Part shown: positions 25,160 through 32,610 of the stretch, in pieces
Layout of the letters: each line of letters starts with the position of its first letter
Position numbering within the stretch: position 1 is the stretch's first letter
DNA from: Streptosporangium album
GTDB taxonomy: Bacteria; Actinomycetota; Actinomycetes; Streptosporangiales; Streptosporangiaceae
Reading direction: 5' to 3'
Length of the DNA: 64,000 nt
Assembly (NCBI RefSeq): GCF_014203795.1
Contig: NZ_JACHJU010000003.1
Coordinates: 248,001-312,000, forward strand
Program-made: the position numbers and the translations under genes
The notes under the pieces: model-generated
The model's database searches: none
What the model was told of the DNA's origin: nothing
What the model saw: the letters and a program-made list of their open reading frames with translations, nothing else

Positions 25160-25781
25160 AGAAGGAGACACAGCACTCCCCCGGCCTGGGGTCCAGCCGG
25201 GCCGTCGTGACCCCGTCCCCCAGCCCGGCCAGAAGCCCCTGGCAGAGCGCGAGGTTCATCGAACAGACCATGAGCGGATGCTCTTCGGCGAGCAGGCGGA
25301 ACGGGCAGTTGCGCAGCCGCAGGCGGCCGTCCTCCTCATAGGGCTCGTAGCCGCGCCGCCGGAGCACCTCGCCGAGGTCCTCCCCCGGCGCGGCGAGCCT
25401 GGTCCCGGCCCGCCGCGCGGCGTGTTCGGCCTGCTCGTCGGCGCCGAGCAGCTCCACCACCTCGGCCAGCACCCGCGCCGGCGTCCGGTAGTCGCGCGCC
25501 GGGACGCTGACCTGCCACTCCCCCGGCGCGCGGCGGTAGACCTTCGCCGGACGGCCGCTGCCCGGCCCGGACCTGTCCGTCAGCCGTTTAAACCCCGACT
25601 CCAGCAGTCCGGCCTCGACCAGCTTGTCCAGGTGGAACGCGGCCAGGGTCCGCTGCACCCCCACCGCCTCGGCGGCCTCGTTGCGCCCCACCTCCCGGCC
25701 CCGAGAGGCGACGTAGTCGTAGACGACCCGCCGTACCGGGTCCTGCAGGGACGCCACCGCGCCGAGGTCATCACCGCTCAC
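25143..25781 (-). CDS. Winged-HTH transcriptional regulator with C-terminal cysteine cluster
   Basis: A 212-residue regulator from the GTG at 25781. The N-terminal ArsR-like winged helix is visible: LQDPVRRVVYDYVASRGREV, RNEAAEAVGVQRTLAAFHLD, KLVEAGLLESGFKRL. The C-terminal half contains NCPFRLLAEEHPLMVCSMNL, then ALCQGLLAGL and GECCVSF, giving five cysteines. The layout resembles SufR-type regulators that carry an iron-sulfur cluster, so redox or metal sensing is likely. No suf operon is in the window. No clear Shine-Dalgarno precedes the start. It is followed by a hairpin that overlaps its stop. Confidence 0.85.
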   Translation of the reverse strand: MSGDDLGAVASLQDPVRRVVYDYVASRGREVGRNEAAEAVGVQRTLAAFHLDKLVEAGLLESGFKRLTDRSGPGSGRPAKVYRRAPGEWQVSVPARDYRTPARVLAEVVELLGADEQAEHAARRAGTRLAAPGEDLGEVLRRRGYEPYEEDGRLRLRNCPFRLLAEEHPLMVCSMNLALCQGLLAGLGDGVTTARLDPRPGECCVSFSAENP

Positions 25782-25816
25782 AGCCGGGATTCTAGGGCGA
25801 GACGGGGGAGGGACGG

Positions 25817-26776
25817 TCAGTAGGCGGCGACGACGTCGACGAGGAAGACCAGGGTGTCGGTGCCCTTGATCTTGTCGCCCGAGCCCTGCTTGCCGTAACC
25901 GAGGTCCGGCGGGATGCTCAGCAGCACCCGGCTGCCGACCGGCACGCCGACCAGGCCCTGGTCCCAGCCCTTGATGACCTTGCCGGTGCCGATCTGGAAC
26001 ATGATCGGCTGACCCCCGCGCGACCAGCTGCTGTCGAACTCGACGTCCGAGCCCCAGATCTTCCCGGCGTACTGGACCAGGATCGACTGGCCGGACTTGA
26101 CCTCCGGCCCGGTGCCCTTGATGACCGTCTTGGCGACGAGCTTCTCGGGCGCCTTCTCCTTGGTCTTGGTGGTGAGCTTGGGCGCGGCGTCGCCGCCGGG
26201 GTTCTCCACCTTGACGCCCTTGAGGCCCGGGTCGGTCGCGGTGCCCTGGGCCGCCTTGCCCTCGGGGACGCCGACCACGTCGACCACGAAGACCTGCGAC
26301 TGGCCCGCGGGCACCTGGGCCCGCTGCTCGGCGGGCACCGAGTCCTTGGCGACGACGGACAGGAACCTGCCGCCCCCCTTGGTCTCGGCGAACCCCTTGC
26401 GCAGGATCTCCGGGACCTCCTGGTTGATCGTGATGAGCTGGGGGCCGCCCTCGTCGTAGGTCGAGCCGGTCAGCTTGTTCTCCTTGCCGTCCCAGGTGTA
26501 GACGGTGAAGTTGGCGACCACGTTGCCGCCCTCCTTGGGGGCGGCGCCGACGGTGCCCGGTGTGATCACCTGGTAGGAGGAGGTCTCCACGACCTTCGCG
26601 GGGAAGACCACATTGGGCTTGGCGTTCGTCGCTCCGGTCACCTTCAGCGCCGGGGCCGAGCCGCCGGGGCTGCCGGAGGCGGTGCCGGTGGCGGCACCGG
26701 TGCTCCCTCCCGAGCCACAGGCGGCGGCGAACAACAGAGGCACTGAGGCCAGTACGGCCAGACTGCGGCGGCGCAT
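25817..26776 (-). CDS. FKBP-type peptidyl-prolyl isomerase, secreted lipoprotein
   Basis: A 319-residue lipoprotein: positively charged start and hydrophobic core (MRRRSLAVLASVPLLFAAAC) with a lipobox at LFAAAC, Cys20. A Gly/Ser/Ala linker follows. The C-terminal half is a full FKBP domain (SGQSILVQYAGKIWGSDVEF, then GTGKVIKGWDQGLVGVPVG, RVLLSIPPDLGYG, LVFLVDVVAAY). The central region (VVANFTVYTWDGKENKLTGS and so on) reads like a second, degenerate FKBP domain lacking the aromatic pocket residues. It would fold proline-containing proteins outside the membrane. FKBP genes beside pafA are common in actinobacteria, from memory. Confidence 0.92.
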   Translation of the reverse strand: MRRRSLAVLASVPLLFAAACGSGGSTGAATGTASGSPGGSAPALKVTGATNAKPNVVFPAKVVETSSYQVITPGTVGAAPKEGGNVVANFTVYTWDGKENKLTGSTYDEGGPQLITINQEVPEILRKGFAETKGGGRFLSVVAKDSVPAEQRAQVPAGQSQVFVVDVVGVPEGKAAQGTATDPGLKGVKVENPGGDAAPKLTTKTKEKAPEKLVAKTVIKGTGPEVKSGQSILVQYAGKIWGSDVEFDSSWSRGGQPIMFQIGTGKVIKGWDQGLVGVPVGSRVLLSIPPDLGYGKQGSGDKIKGTDTLVFLVDVVAAY

Positions 26777-26871
26777 AGATATCCCTCAAGCAGACGTCAG
26801 GTTCGCGCCACACTACCCGGCTGGACATATGGATGGGTTAAGCCCCAACCGATCTTGCCGAAGCGTGACCA

Positions 26872-28230
26872 TCACATTCCTGCGATCAGTTTGTCCACCC
26901 TCTCGTCCACGCTGCGGAAGGGGTCCTTGCACAGGACGGTGCGCTGCGCCTGGTCGTTGAGCTTCAGGTGCACCCAGTCGACGGTGAAGTCGCGGCGCTT
27001 CTCCTGCGCCTTGCGGATGAACTCCCCGCGCAGTCGCGCCCGGGTGGTCTGCGGCGGGACCGACTTGGCCTCGAAGATCTTCAGGTCGGTGGTCACCCGT
27101 TCCACCGCGCCGCGCTTCTGCAGCAGGTAGAACAGGCCACGGCGGCGGTGCACGTCGTGGTAGGCCAGGTCGAGCTGGGCGACCCTGGGACTCGACAGAG
27201 GGAGGTCGTACTTCCTCCGGTAGCGCTCGATCAGCTGGTATTTCGTCACCCAGTCGATCTCCCGGGCGACCCGGTCCAGGTCGCCGGTGTCGACGGCGTC
27301 GAGTGTCCGCTCCCACAGCTCCAGAACCCGGTGGCTGATCTCGTCACCGCCACGGCGGTCGACGAAGTCGCGGGCCTTGGAGAGGTATTCCTGCTGGATC
27401 TCCAGCGAGGACGCCTCCCTGCCGTTGGCCAGCCGCACGCGGCGCCGCCCGGTCATGTCATGGGAGACCTCCCGGATGGCCCGGATCGGGTTCTCCAGCG
27501 ACAGGTCGCGCATCACCGTGCCCGCCTCGATCATGCGCAGGACCAGGTCGGTCGCACCGACCTTGAGCAGCATGGTCGTCTCGCTCATGTTGGAGTCGCC
27601 GACGATGACGTGCAGGCGGCGGAAGCGCTCGGCGTCGGCGTGCGGCTCGTCACGGGTGTTGATGATCGGGCGCGACCGCGTGGTCGCACTGGAGACGCCC
27701 TCCCAGATGTGCTCGGCCCGCTGGGAGACGCAGTAGACCGCTCCACGGGGAGTCTGCAGCACCTTGCCGGCACCACAGATGATCTGCCGGGTCACCAGGA
27801 AGGGGATGAGCACGTCGGCCAGCCGGCCGAACTCGCCGTGCCGGCCGACCAGATAGTTCTCGTGGCAGCCGTAGGAGTTTCCGGCCGAGTCGGTGTTGTT
27901 CTTGAACAGGTAGATGTCGCCGGCGATGCCCTCCTCGCGGAGCCTCTTCTCGGCATCGACGAGGAGTCCCTCCAGGATGCGTTCCCCCGCCTTGTCATGG
28001 GTGACGAGCTCCACGACGTTGTCACACTCGGGGGTGGCGTATTCGGGGTGGCTGCCCACGTCCAGATAGAGGCGGGCACCGTTGCGCAGAAAGACGTTGC
28101 TCGATCGGCCCCAGGAGACGACCCGGCGGAATAGATAACGCGCGACCTCGTCGGGCGACAGCCGCCGCTGCCCCCTGAACGTGCAGGTGACGCCGTACTC
28201 GTTCTCAAGCCCGAAGATGCGACGATCCAT
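26872..28230 (-). CDS. pafA: Pup--protein ligase PafA
   Basis: A 452-residue ligase that uses ATP to phosphorylate the C-terminal glutamate of Pup and joins it to substrate lysines, marking them for the proteasome. The glutamine-synthetase-like core is plain: RIFGLENEYGVTCTFRG at residues 4-20 with the metal-binding ENEYG, LYLDVGSHPEYATPEC, YLFKNNTDSAGNSYGCHENY, RPIINTRDEPHADAERFRRL and VGDSNMSETTMLLKVGATDL. The end (CKDPFRSVDERVDKLIAGM) matches PafA rather than Dop, and the Dop loop is absent. The gene lies downstream of prcA, with one secreted-protein gene between. Confidence 0.98.
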   Translation of the reverse strand: MDRRIFGLENEYGVTCTFRGQRRLSPDEVARYLFRRVVSWGRSSNVFLRNGARLYLDVGSHPEYATPECDNVVELVTHDKAGERILEGLLVDAEKRLREEGIAGDIYLFKNNTDSAGNSYGCHENYLVGRHGEFGRLADVLIPFLVTRQIICGAGKVLQTPRGAVYCVSQRAEHIWEGVSSATTRSRPIINTRDEPHADAERFRRLHVIVGDSNMSETTMLLKVGATDLVLRMIEAGTVMRDLSLENPIRAIREVSHDMTGRRRVRLANGREASSLEIQQEYLSKARDFVDRRGGDEISHRVLELWERTLDAVDTGDLDRVAREIDWVTKYQLIERYRRKYDLPLSSPRVAQLDLAYHDVHRRRGLFYLLQKRGAVERVTTDLKIFEAKSVPPQTTRARLRGEFIRKAQEKRRDFTVDWVHLKLNDQAQRTVLCKDPFRSVDERVDKLIAGM

Positions 28231-28463
28231 TGCCTCACACTATTCGCCGAACCCCTCTTGCGGGAGGGATCAATGGGGTTTTCGGTCGTACGGCTTATGC
28301 CCCCGGCGGTGAACTGCTAAGCATGAGCACGGCTCGCGCCCCGCCCCTGTCCGCCGCGCGGGCCCGCGGGGAGACCGCCGGCACCGGAGCGGACCGACCG
28401 GCGCCCGGTCAGAAGATCTTGACGGCCTTGACGGTCCGGCCGTCCGCCGGTGCGCGGAGAGAA

Positions 28464-28502
28464 GGAGGGAGCGCCGCGCCGGCCGGGCACGGCGCTCCCT
28501 CC
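28464..28502. terminator. Hairpin after the secreted-protein gene
   Basis: A perfect 12-bp stem, ggagggagcgcc (28464-28475) and ggcgctccctcc (28491-28502), lies 17 nt beyond the stop of the minus-strand secreted-protein gene. Its right arm and loop share 14 nt (gggcacggcgctcc) with the hairpin after prcA. Confidence 0.8.
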
Positions 28503-28518
28503 GGGGACGGCGCGAGGA

Positions 28519-29028
28519 TCAGGGGGTGTAGATCTCCTGGAGCTTGACGATCTCACCGCGGTAGACGGTGATCAGCGAGGCACGCCGGTACTTCTTCACC
28601 CTGGTCAGCAGCGTGTCGCGGGAGCACCGTTTGGCGCCCAGCCCCTGCTTGTTCACGGTGAGGCCCATCATCTCGGCCGAGCAGCCCAGGGCGCTCAGGA
28701 AGACGACGTTCTTGGCGACGGGCGAGGCGTACGCGGTGGCGGCACCCTCCCGCGGGCCCGTGAAATGGCCCTCGGTGTATCTGCCCTTCACCCATTTGAT
28801 CGGTTCGTACTCCACCTGGCCGGTGGACACGTGGGTGATCCAGCCGCGCAGGACGCCGTCCTTGCGGGAGCTGATGTGCTTGGTGAAGTCGTGGCCCGGG
28901 TCGGCCTGGAACGTCGTTCCGAAGGTCTTCGGCACGGGGAAGTCGGGGATCGCCACGGCTTCGGCCGGGACCGCGCCGGCCAGGGCGACGGAGAGCACGG
29001 CGGCGGCGGCCAGCAAGGAGCGCTTCAT
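28519..29028 (-). CDS. Secreted protein of unknown function
   Basis: A 169-residue protein from the ATG at 29028. The N-terminus MKRSLLAAAAVLSVALAGAV is a Sec signal peptide with a probable cleavage after AEA (about residue 24). The mature part has only two cysteines (in LGCSAEM and KRCSRDT), which could form a disulfide bridge, and a mixed beta-like pattern (RGWITHVSTGQVEYEPIKWV, YASPVAKNVVFLSALG). I recognise no family with confidence. It is placed between prcA and pafA and bracketed by two related hairpins, so it is probably transcribed alone. A role in the proteasome system is not indicated. Confidence 0.78.
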   Translation of the reverse strand: MKRSLLAAAAVLSVALAGAVPAEAVAIPDFPVPKTFGTTFQADPGHDFTKHISSRKDGVLRGWITHVSTGQVEYEPIKWVKGRYTEGHFTGPREGAATAYASPVAKNVVFLSALGCSAEMMGLTVNKQGLGAKRCSRDTLLTRVKKYRRASLITVYRGEIVKLQEIYTP

Positions 29029-29092
29029 TCCCGATACGACGACGGCGGCGAGACTCCGGTTGGCCGGAAACCATGTGATACACGTCACAATA

Positions 29093-29130
29093 CGGAGCGC
29101 CGTGCCCCCGGGCAGGGGCACGGCGCTCCG
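29093..29130. terminator. 16-bp hairpin after prcA
   Basis: A perfect 16-bp stem, cggagcgccgtgcccc (29093-29108) and ggggcacggcgctccg (29115-29130), with a 6-nt loop starts 11 nt beyond the prcA stop on the minus strand. It should end the prcB-prcA transcript before the secreted-protein gene. Confidence 0.87.
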
Positions 29131-29141
29131 CCGCCACGTGA

Positions 29142-29918
29142 TCAGGTGTCCGAGCCGGTGTCGACGTCTCCCTCGGGCGCGGTGGGCGGAACGTCCGCTT
29201 CGGGCGTGGGGGCCGGGGCGGGCGCCTCGGTGCTCTCGGCCAGCAGGCGTTCCAGCCTCGGGCCGCTGAGCCGCAGGAACTTGCGGTGCGACCGGTTGCG
29301 GTCGAGCACGGCGACCTCGAGCTGGCCGGCCGGAGGACGCTCGCCGCCCGGCTCGGTCAGCGCGAACAGCGCCGCCTCGAGCGCCTCGACCAGCGGAAGG
29401 CCCTCGCGGTAGCGCTCCTTGAGCCGGGCCGCGACCGCCTCGGCCTGGCCGCCCATCGCCACCAGACCCGTCTCGTCGAACACCGACCCGTCGAAGGTGA
29501 GGCGGTAGATGTGGTCCTCGTCGGAGGAGTCGCCGACCTCGGCCACCACGATCTCCACCTCGAACGGCTTCATCGACTCGGTGAAGATCTGACCGAGGTT
29601 CTGGGCGTAGAGGTTGGCCAGGCCACGCGCGGTGACGTCGTCCCGGGCGTAGTTGTAGCCGTTGATGTCGGCGTAGCGGATGCCGCCGAGTCTCAGCGCC
29701 TCGAACTCGTTGTAACGGCCGACCGCGGCGAAGCCGATCCTGTCGTAGATCTCGCTGATCTTGTGCAGCGCCCGGGAGGGGTTGGGGGCGACGAACAGGA
29801 TGCCGTGCTCGTACTGCAGAACGACGACGCTGCGGCCCCGCGCGATCCCCTTGCGCGCATAGTCGGCCTTGTCCCGCATCTGCTGCTCGGGCGAGACATA
29901 TCCAAAAGGCATGGACAC
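29142..29918 (-). CDS. prcA: 20S proteasome alpha subunit
   Basis: A 258-residue alpha-type subunit forming the outer rings and gate of the 20S core. It has the gate N-terminus (MPFGYVSPEQQMRDKADYAR), the alpha-fold core (GRSVVVLQYEHGILFVAPNP, IGFAAVGRYNEFEALRLGGI) and no catalytic Thr, as expected. An acidic, Pro/Ala-rich C-terminal tail of about 40 residues is disordered. The GTG at 29918 has AGAGGA upstream; translation from the ATG two codons later would give MPFGY. The gap from prcB is 19 nt, so the two are cotranscribed. Confidence 0.98.
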   Translation of the reverse strand: MSMPFGYVSPEQQMRDKADYARKGIARGRSVVVLQYEHGILFVAPNPSRALHKISEIYDRIGFAAVGRYNEFEALRLGGIRYADINGYNYARDDVTARGLANLYAQNLGQIFTESMKPFEVEIVVAEVGDSSDEDHIYRLTFDGSVFDETGLVAMGGQAEAVAARLKERYREGLPLVEALEAALFALTEPGGERPPAGQLEVAVLDRNRSHRKFLRLSGPRLERLLAESTEAPAPAPTPEADVPPTAPEGDVDTGSDT

Positions 29919-29937
29919 CTGGGGTGGTCCTCTCGTG

Positions 29938-30786
29938 TTAGCGCAGCGGGGCGACAGGGCCGTCGGGGGAGCTCATCCGCTCGTCGAGGACGGTCTGGAC
30001 GTGAGCGCCCACCTCCTCGTCGGACAGACGGTGGAAGCCGTCGGCGGTGATCTGCACTACGACAGGCCAGATCTTACGGGTGACGTCGGGGCCGCCGGTC
30101 GCCGAGTCGTCGTCGGCGGCGTCGTAGAGCGCGTGGATGAGCGCCAGCACGACCTCCTCCGGCGAGGCGTTCTCCCGGTAGAGCTTCTTCAGCGCGCCGC
30201 GCGCGAAGATCGAGCCGGAGCCGATCGAGTGATACTGCTGCTGCTCGTAGGGACCGCCTCCGACGTCGTATCCGAAGATGCGCCCGCCGTCGGTCTCGGG
30301 GTCGTAGGCGGCGAACAACGGCACCACGACCAGCCCCTGCATGGCCATGCCGAGGTTGCCGCGGATCATGGTGGCGAGCCGGTTGGCCTTACCCGCCACC
30401 GAGAGCGTGCGGCCCTCCATCTTCTCGTAGTGCTCAAGCTCCACCTGGTAGAGGCGGGCCATCTCGATGCCGGTGCTCGCCGCCCCGGCGATGCCCATGC
30501 ACGAGTATTCGTCGGTGCGGAACACCTTCTCCATGTCTCGCTGGGAGATGATGTTGCCCGAGGTCGCCCGGCGGTCACCGGCCATCACCACGCCGCCGGC
30601 GCAGGTCGCCGCGACGATCGTGGTGGCGTGGGGAATCCGGTCGCCGACCGGGGCCGCCAGGGTCTCGTTCCGGCCGGGCAACAGATCCGGCGCGTATGAC
30701 CCGACGAACTCGGTGAACGAGGAGATGCCGCTGTTCGTGAAGATGTGATTCACCATGCCGGCGGGCAGGTCCCTGTGCGATCCCAC
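29938..30786 (-). CDS. prcB: 20S proteasome beta subunit (catalytic)
   Basis: A 282-residue catalytic subunit. A propeptide of about 54 residues (with the GISSFTEFVGSYAPDLLPG segment) precedes the mature start at Thr55 in HATTIVAATCAGGVVMAGDR; the nucleophile Thr and the downstream Asp/Lys residues of the family (AGDRRATSGNIISQRDMEKV) are present. Autocleavage would expose Thr55. The GTG at 30786 has a GGAGGGAG Shine-Dalgarno. Elsewhere pup usually lies just upstream; here the upstream neighbour is the divergent sugar operon and pup is 9.6 kb away. Confidence 0.98.
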   Translation of the reverse strand: MGSHRDLPAGMVNHIFTNSGISSFTEFVGSYAPDLLPGRNETLAAPVGDRIPHATTIVAATCAGGVVMAGDRRATSGNIISQRDMEKVFRTDEYSCMGIAGAASTGIEMARLYQVELEHYEKMEGRTLSVAGKANRLATMIRGNLGMAMQGLVVVPLFAAYDPETDGGRIFGYDVGGGPYEQQQYHSIGSGSIFARGALKKLYRENASPEEVVLALIHALYDAADDDSATGGPDVTRKIWPVVVQITADGFHRLSDEEVGAHVQTVLDERMSSPDGPVAPLR

Positions 30787-30935
30787 GCGACTCCCTCCAA
30801 AGGTGCGGTCCTTTAAGGCCCGACCTTACTCATCTTGCCGTGTTGCTTGCACTTCCCTGGATCAGCTCAGCGCGAACCACCTCCGAGCGGATCATTGAAT
30901 CTTTACGACCGGGTAAGCACGTGTAATTGTCGAGT

Positions 30936-30945
30936 TGTCGTGACA
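30936..30945. promoter_or_regulatory. Short palindrome upstream of the sugar operon
   Basis: The text tgtcgtgaca is a TGTC-GT-GACA palindrome 26 nt before the binding-protein start, in the 185-bp region between divergent prcB and the sugar operon. Short palindromes of this kind are used by GntR- and LacI-type repressors. No regulator gene is linked, so the assignment is weak. Confidence 0.25.
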
Positions 30946-30971
30946 TGCCTCCACCACCAGAAGAGGTCACT

Positions 30972-32354
30972 GTGAGACTCTTCAACCGCCCTGTCCTGAT
31001 TGCGACACTGACCACCGCCGTCCTCGCGTTGCCCGGCTGCGGTGCCGGCGCCCCCGCCGGAGACGACGGCACCACTTTGATCATCACCGCCAACGCCATC
31101 TCCGGCGGCAAGAACTCGGTCAGCGCCGAATGGATCAAACAGTGGGTCATCCCCCGGTTCGAGGCCGCGCAGAAGGCCGCGGGACGTGATGTCCACGTGC
31201 TGTTCCAGCCCAACGGCGTGGGCGACGAGCAGTACAAGACGAAGATGGCCCTGGACCTGAAGTCGAAGACCGGGGCCGATGTGCTCGACCTCGACGGGAT
31301 CTGGGTGGGCGAGTTCGCCCAGGCCGGATACGTCAAGCCGCTCACCGAGGTGGGCGGGGCGGCCGTGGAGTCGTGGGAGGGGTGGAAACAGATCCCCCAG
31401 GCCGTGCAGGGCCTGGGCATCTTCGACGGTAAGAAGTACGGGCTGCCGCAGGGGACCGACGGCCGGGTTCTGTACTACAACAAGGAGCTGTTCAAGAAGG
31501 CCGGTCTGCCTGAGCCGTGGCAGCCGAAGAGCTGGCAGGAGATCCTCGACGCGGGTGCGGCGCTGAAGAAACTGCCCGGCGTGACGCCGATCCAGATCAA
31601 CGCGGGCACCGCCATGGGCGAGGCGACCGCGATGCAGGGCGCGCTGCCCCTGTTGGCCGGCACCGGCACGGAGATCTACGCGAACGGCAAGTGGACGGGT
31701 TCCTCTCAGGGGGTCAGGGATGTCCTGGAGTTCTACCGGCAGATCTACGCGGGCGGCCTGGGTGACCCGAAACTCCAGCAGGAGGCCAAGGGCCGCGACA
31801 AGTCCTTCGCCGAGTTCGCCGACGGCAGGATCGGCATCCTGGCGGAGGGCGACTACTTCTGGCGGGCGGTGATCGACCCCAAGGCGGGTGTGGCCCCGAT
31901 GGCCGACCGTGACCAGGTGGTGGGCTACGCCAAGATCCCCGCCATGCGGCCCGGCACCGGAATCCGCGGCCAGGACTTCGTCAGCATGTCCGGCGGAGGC
32001 GTGAGCGTGCTGAACCCCTTCTCCAAGCACCCCCAGCAGGCGTGGGAACTGCTGTCGTTCATGTTCTCCGCCGAGGCGGTCAAGGCCCAACTCGCCGGAG
32101 CCGCCCGCGTCACCTCCCGTTCCGACGTCAACACCGAGGTCCTCGCCGACGACCCGATGCTGAGCTTCGTCTCCGAGGAGATCCTGCCGATCACCGCCTA
32201 CCGCCCCGGCCTGGCCGTCTACCCCCAGGTGTCGGCCGCCCTGCAGGAGGCGACGGCGGACGTCGTCTCCGGCAAGACCTCCGAGGAGGCCGCCACGGCC
32301 TACCGGGCCAAAGTGGAGGGACTGGTCGGTGGACCCGGCAACGTCGCCAACTGA
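30972..32354 (+). CDS. Sugar ABC transporter substrate-binding lipoprotein
   Basis: A 460-residue family-1 binding protein. I chose the GTG at 30972 because AGAGG stands 5 nt upstream. The signal peptide (VRLFNRPVLIATLTTAVLAL) ends in the lipobox LPGC, so the mature protein is anchored outside the membrane. Typical lobes are seen: KMALDLKSKTGADVLDLDGI, YGLPQGTDGRVLYYNKELFK, FADGRIGILAEGDYFW and a C-terminal helix region. It heads an operon of seven genes with its own ATPase. The downstream GH38 enzyme suggests an alpha-mannoside or related glycan as ligand; that is inference. Confidence 0.93.
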   Translation: MRLFNRPVLIATLTTAVLALPGCGAGAPAGDDGTTLIITANAISGGKNSVSAEWIKQWVIPRFEAAQKAAGRDVHVLFQPNGVGDEQYKTKMALDLKSKTGADVLDLDGIWVGEFAQAGYVKPLTEVGGAAVESWEGWKQIPQAVQGLGIFDGKKYGLPQGTDGRVLYYNKELFKKAGLPEPWQPKSWQEILDAGAALKKLPGVTPIQINAGTAMGEATAMQGALPLLAGTGTEIYANGKWTGSSQGVRDVLEFYRQIYAGGLGDPKLQQEAKGRDKSFAEFADGRIGILAEGDYFWRAVIDPKAGVAPMADRDQVVGYAKIPAMRPGTGIRGQDFVSMSGGGVSVLNPFSKHPQQAWELLSFMFSAEAVKAQLAGAARVTSRSDVNTEVLADDPMLSFVSEEILPITAYRPGLAVYPQVSAALQEATADVVSGKTSEEAATAYRAKVEGLVGGPGNVAN

Positions 32355-32376
32355 CCCCGCCCTCCGCAGCGTCGCA

Positions 32377-32436
32377 ATGAGCCCGCGAGGGTGCGCCGGT
32401 GAACCGGACCGAGGAACGAAGGAGCGAAGCGGATGA
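32377..32436 (+). CDS. Mini-ORF a, copy 1 (19 codons)
   Basis: ATG to TGA reading MSPRGCAGEPDRGTKERSG. It begins 22 nt after the binding-protein stop with no Shine-Dalgarno, and its TGA overlaps the ATG of mini-ORF b (ATGA at 32433-32436). Whether a peptide accumulates is unknown; the likely effect is ribosome re-initiation. Confidence 0.35.
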   Translation: MSPRGCAGEPDRGTKERSG

Positions 32437-32495
32437 GTGACGAGGGAAGTCACCGGTCACCAGCACCCGAGCCGCGACGCACAGCGTCGCAATGA
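32433..32495 (+). CDS. Mini-ORF b, copy 1 (20 codons)
   Basis: ATG to TGA reading MSDEGSHRSPAPEPRRTASQ. A GAAGGAG Shine-Dalgarno lies 8 nt upstream inside mini-ORF a. Its TGA overlaps the ATG of the next mini-ORF a (ATGA at 32492-32495). Confidence 0.35.
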   Translation: MSDEGSHRSPAPEPRRTASQ

Positions 32496-32551
32496 GCCCG
32501 CGAGGGTGCGCCGGTGAACTGGACCGAGGAACGAAGGAGCGAAGCGGATGA
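32492..32551 (+). CDS. Mini-ORF a, copy 2 (19 codons)
   Basis: As copy 1 but with Leu in place of Pro at codon 10, the only difference between copies. Its TGA overlaps the ATG of the second mini-ORF b. Confidence 0.35.
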   Translation: MSPRGCAGELDRGTKERSG

Positions 32552-32610
32552 GTGACGAGGGAAGTCACCGGTCACCAGCACCCGAGCCGCGACGCACAGC
32601 GTCGCAATGA
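32548..32610 (+). CDS. Mini-ORF b, copy 2 (20 codons)
   Basis: Identical to copy 1. Its TGA at 32608-32610 overlaps the ATG of the permease gene (32607-32609), so translation of the permease can be coupled to the repeat. The GGAG site upstream of this mini-ORF is the nearest good Shine-Dalgarno to the permease. Confidence 0.38.
   Translation: MSDEGSHRSPAPEPRRTASQ

Noticed and set aside
23553..25823. Plus-strand frame covering the DUF3866 and DUF3291 genes
   Set aside because: Shifted frame of DUF3866 continuing antisense to the following genes; composition is Arg/Gly/Pro-rich without a domain.
28247..28285. Near-palindrome ccgaacccc / ggggttttcgg upstream of pafA
   Set aside because: Needs a two-base bulge; could be an operator or chance in GC-rich DNA, so I did not list it.
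28380..28436. Minus-strand text reading APADGRTVKAVKIF before a stop
   Set aside because: It looks like the end of a protein, but only about 15 residues are convincing and there is no upstream coding signal; too short to call a remnant.
30903..32453. Minus-strand frame opposite the binding-protein gene and the first repeat
   Set aside because: Antisense to a gene with signal peptide and lipobox; the frame runs through the repeat only because the repeat has few stops on that strand.
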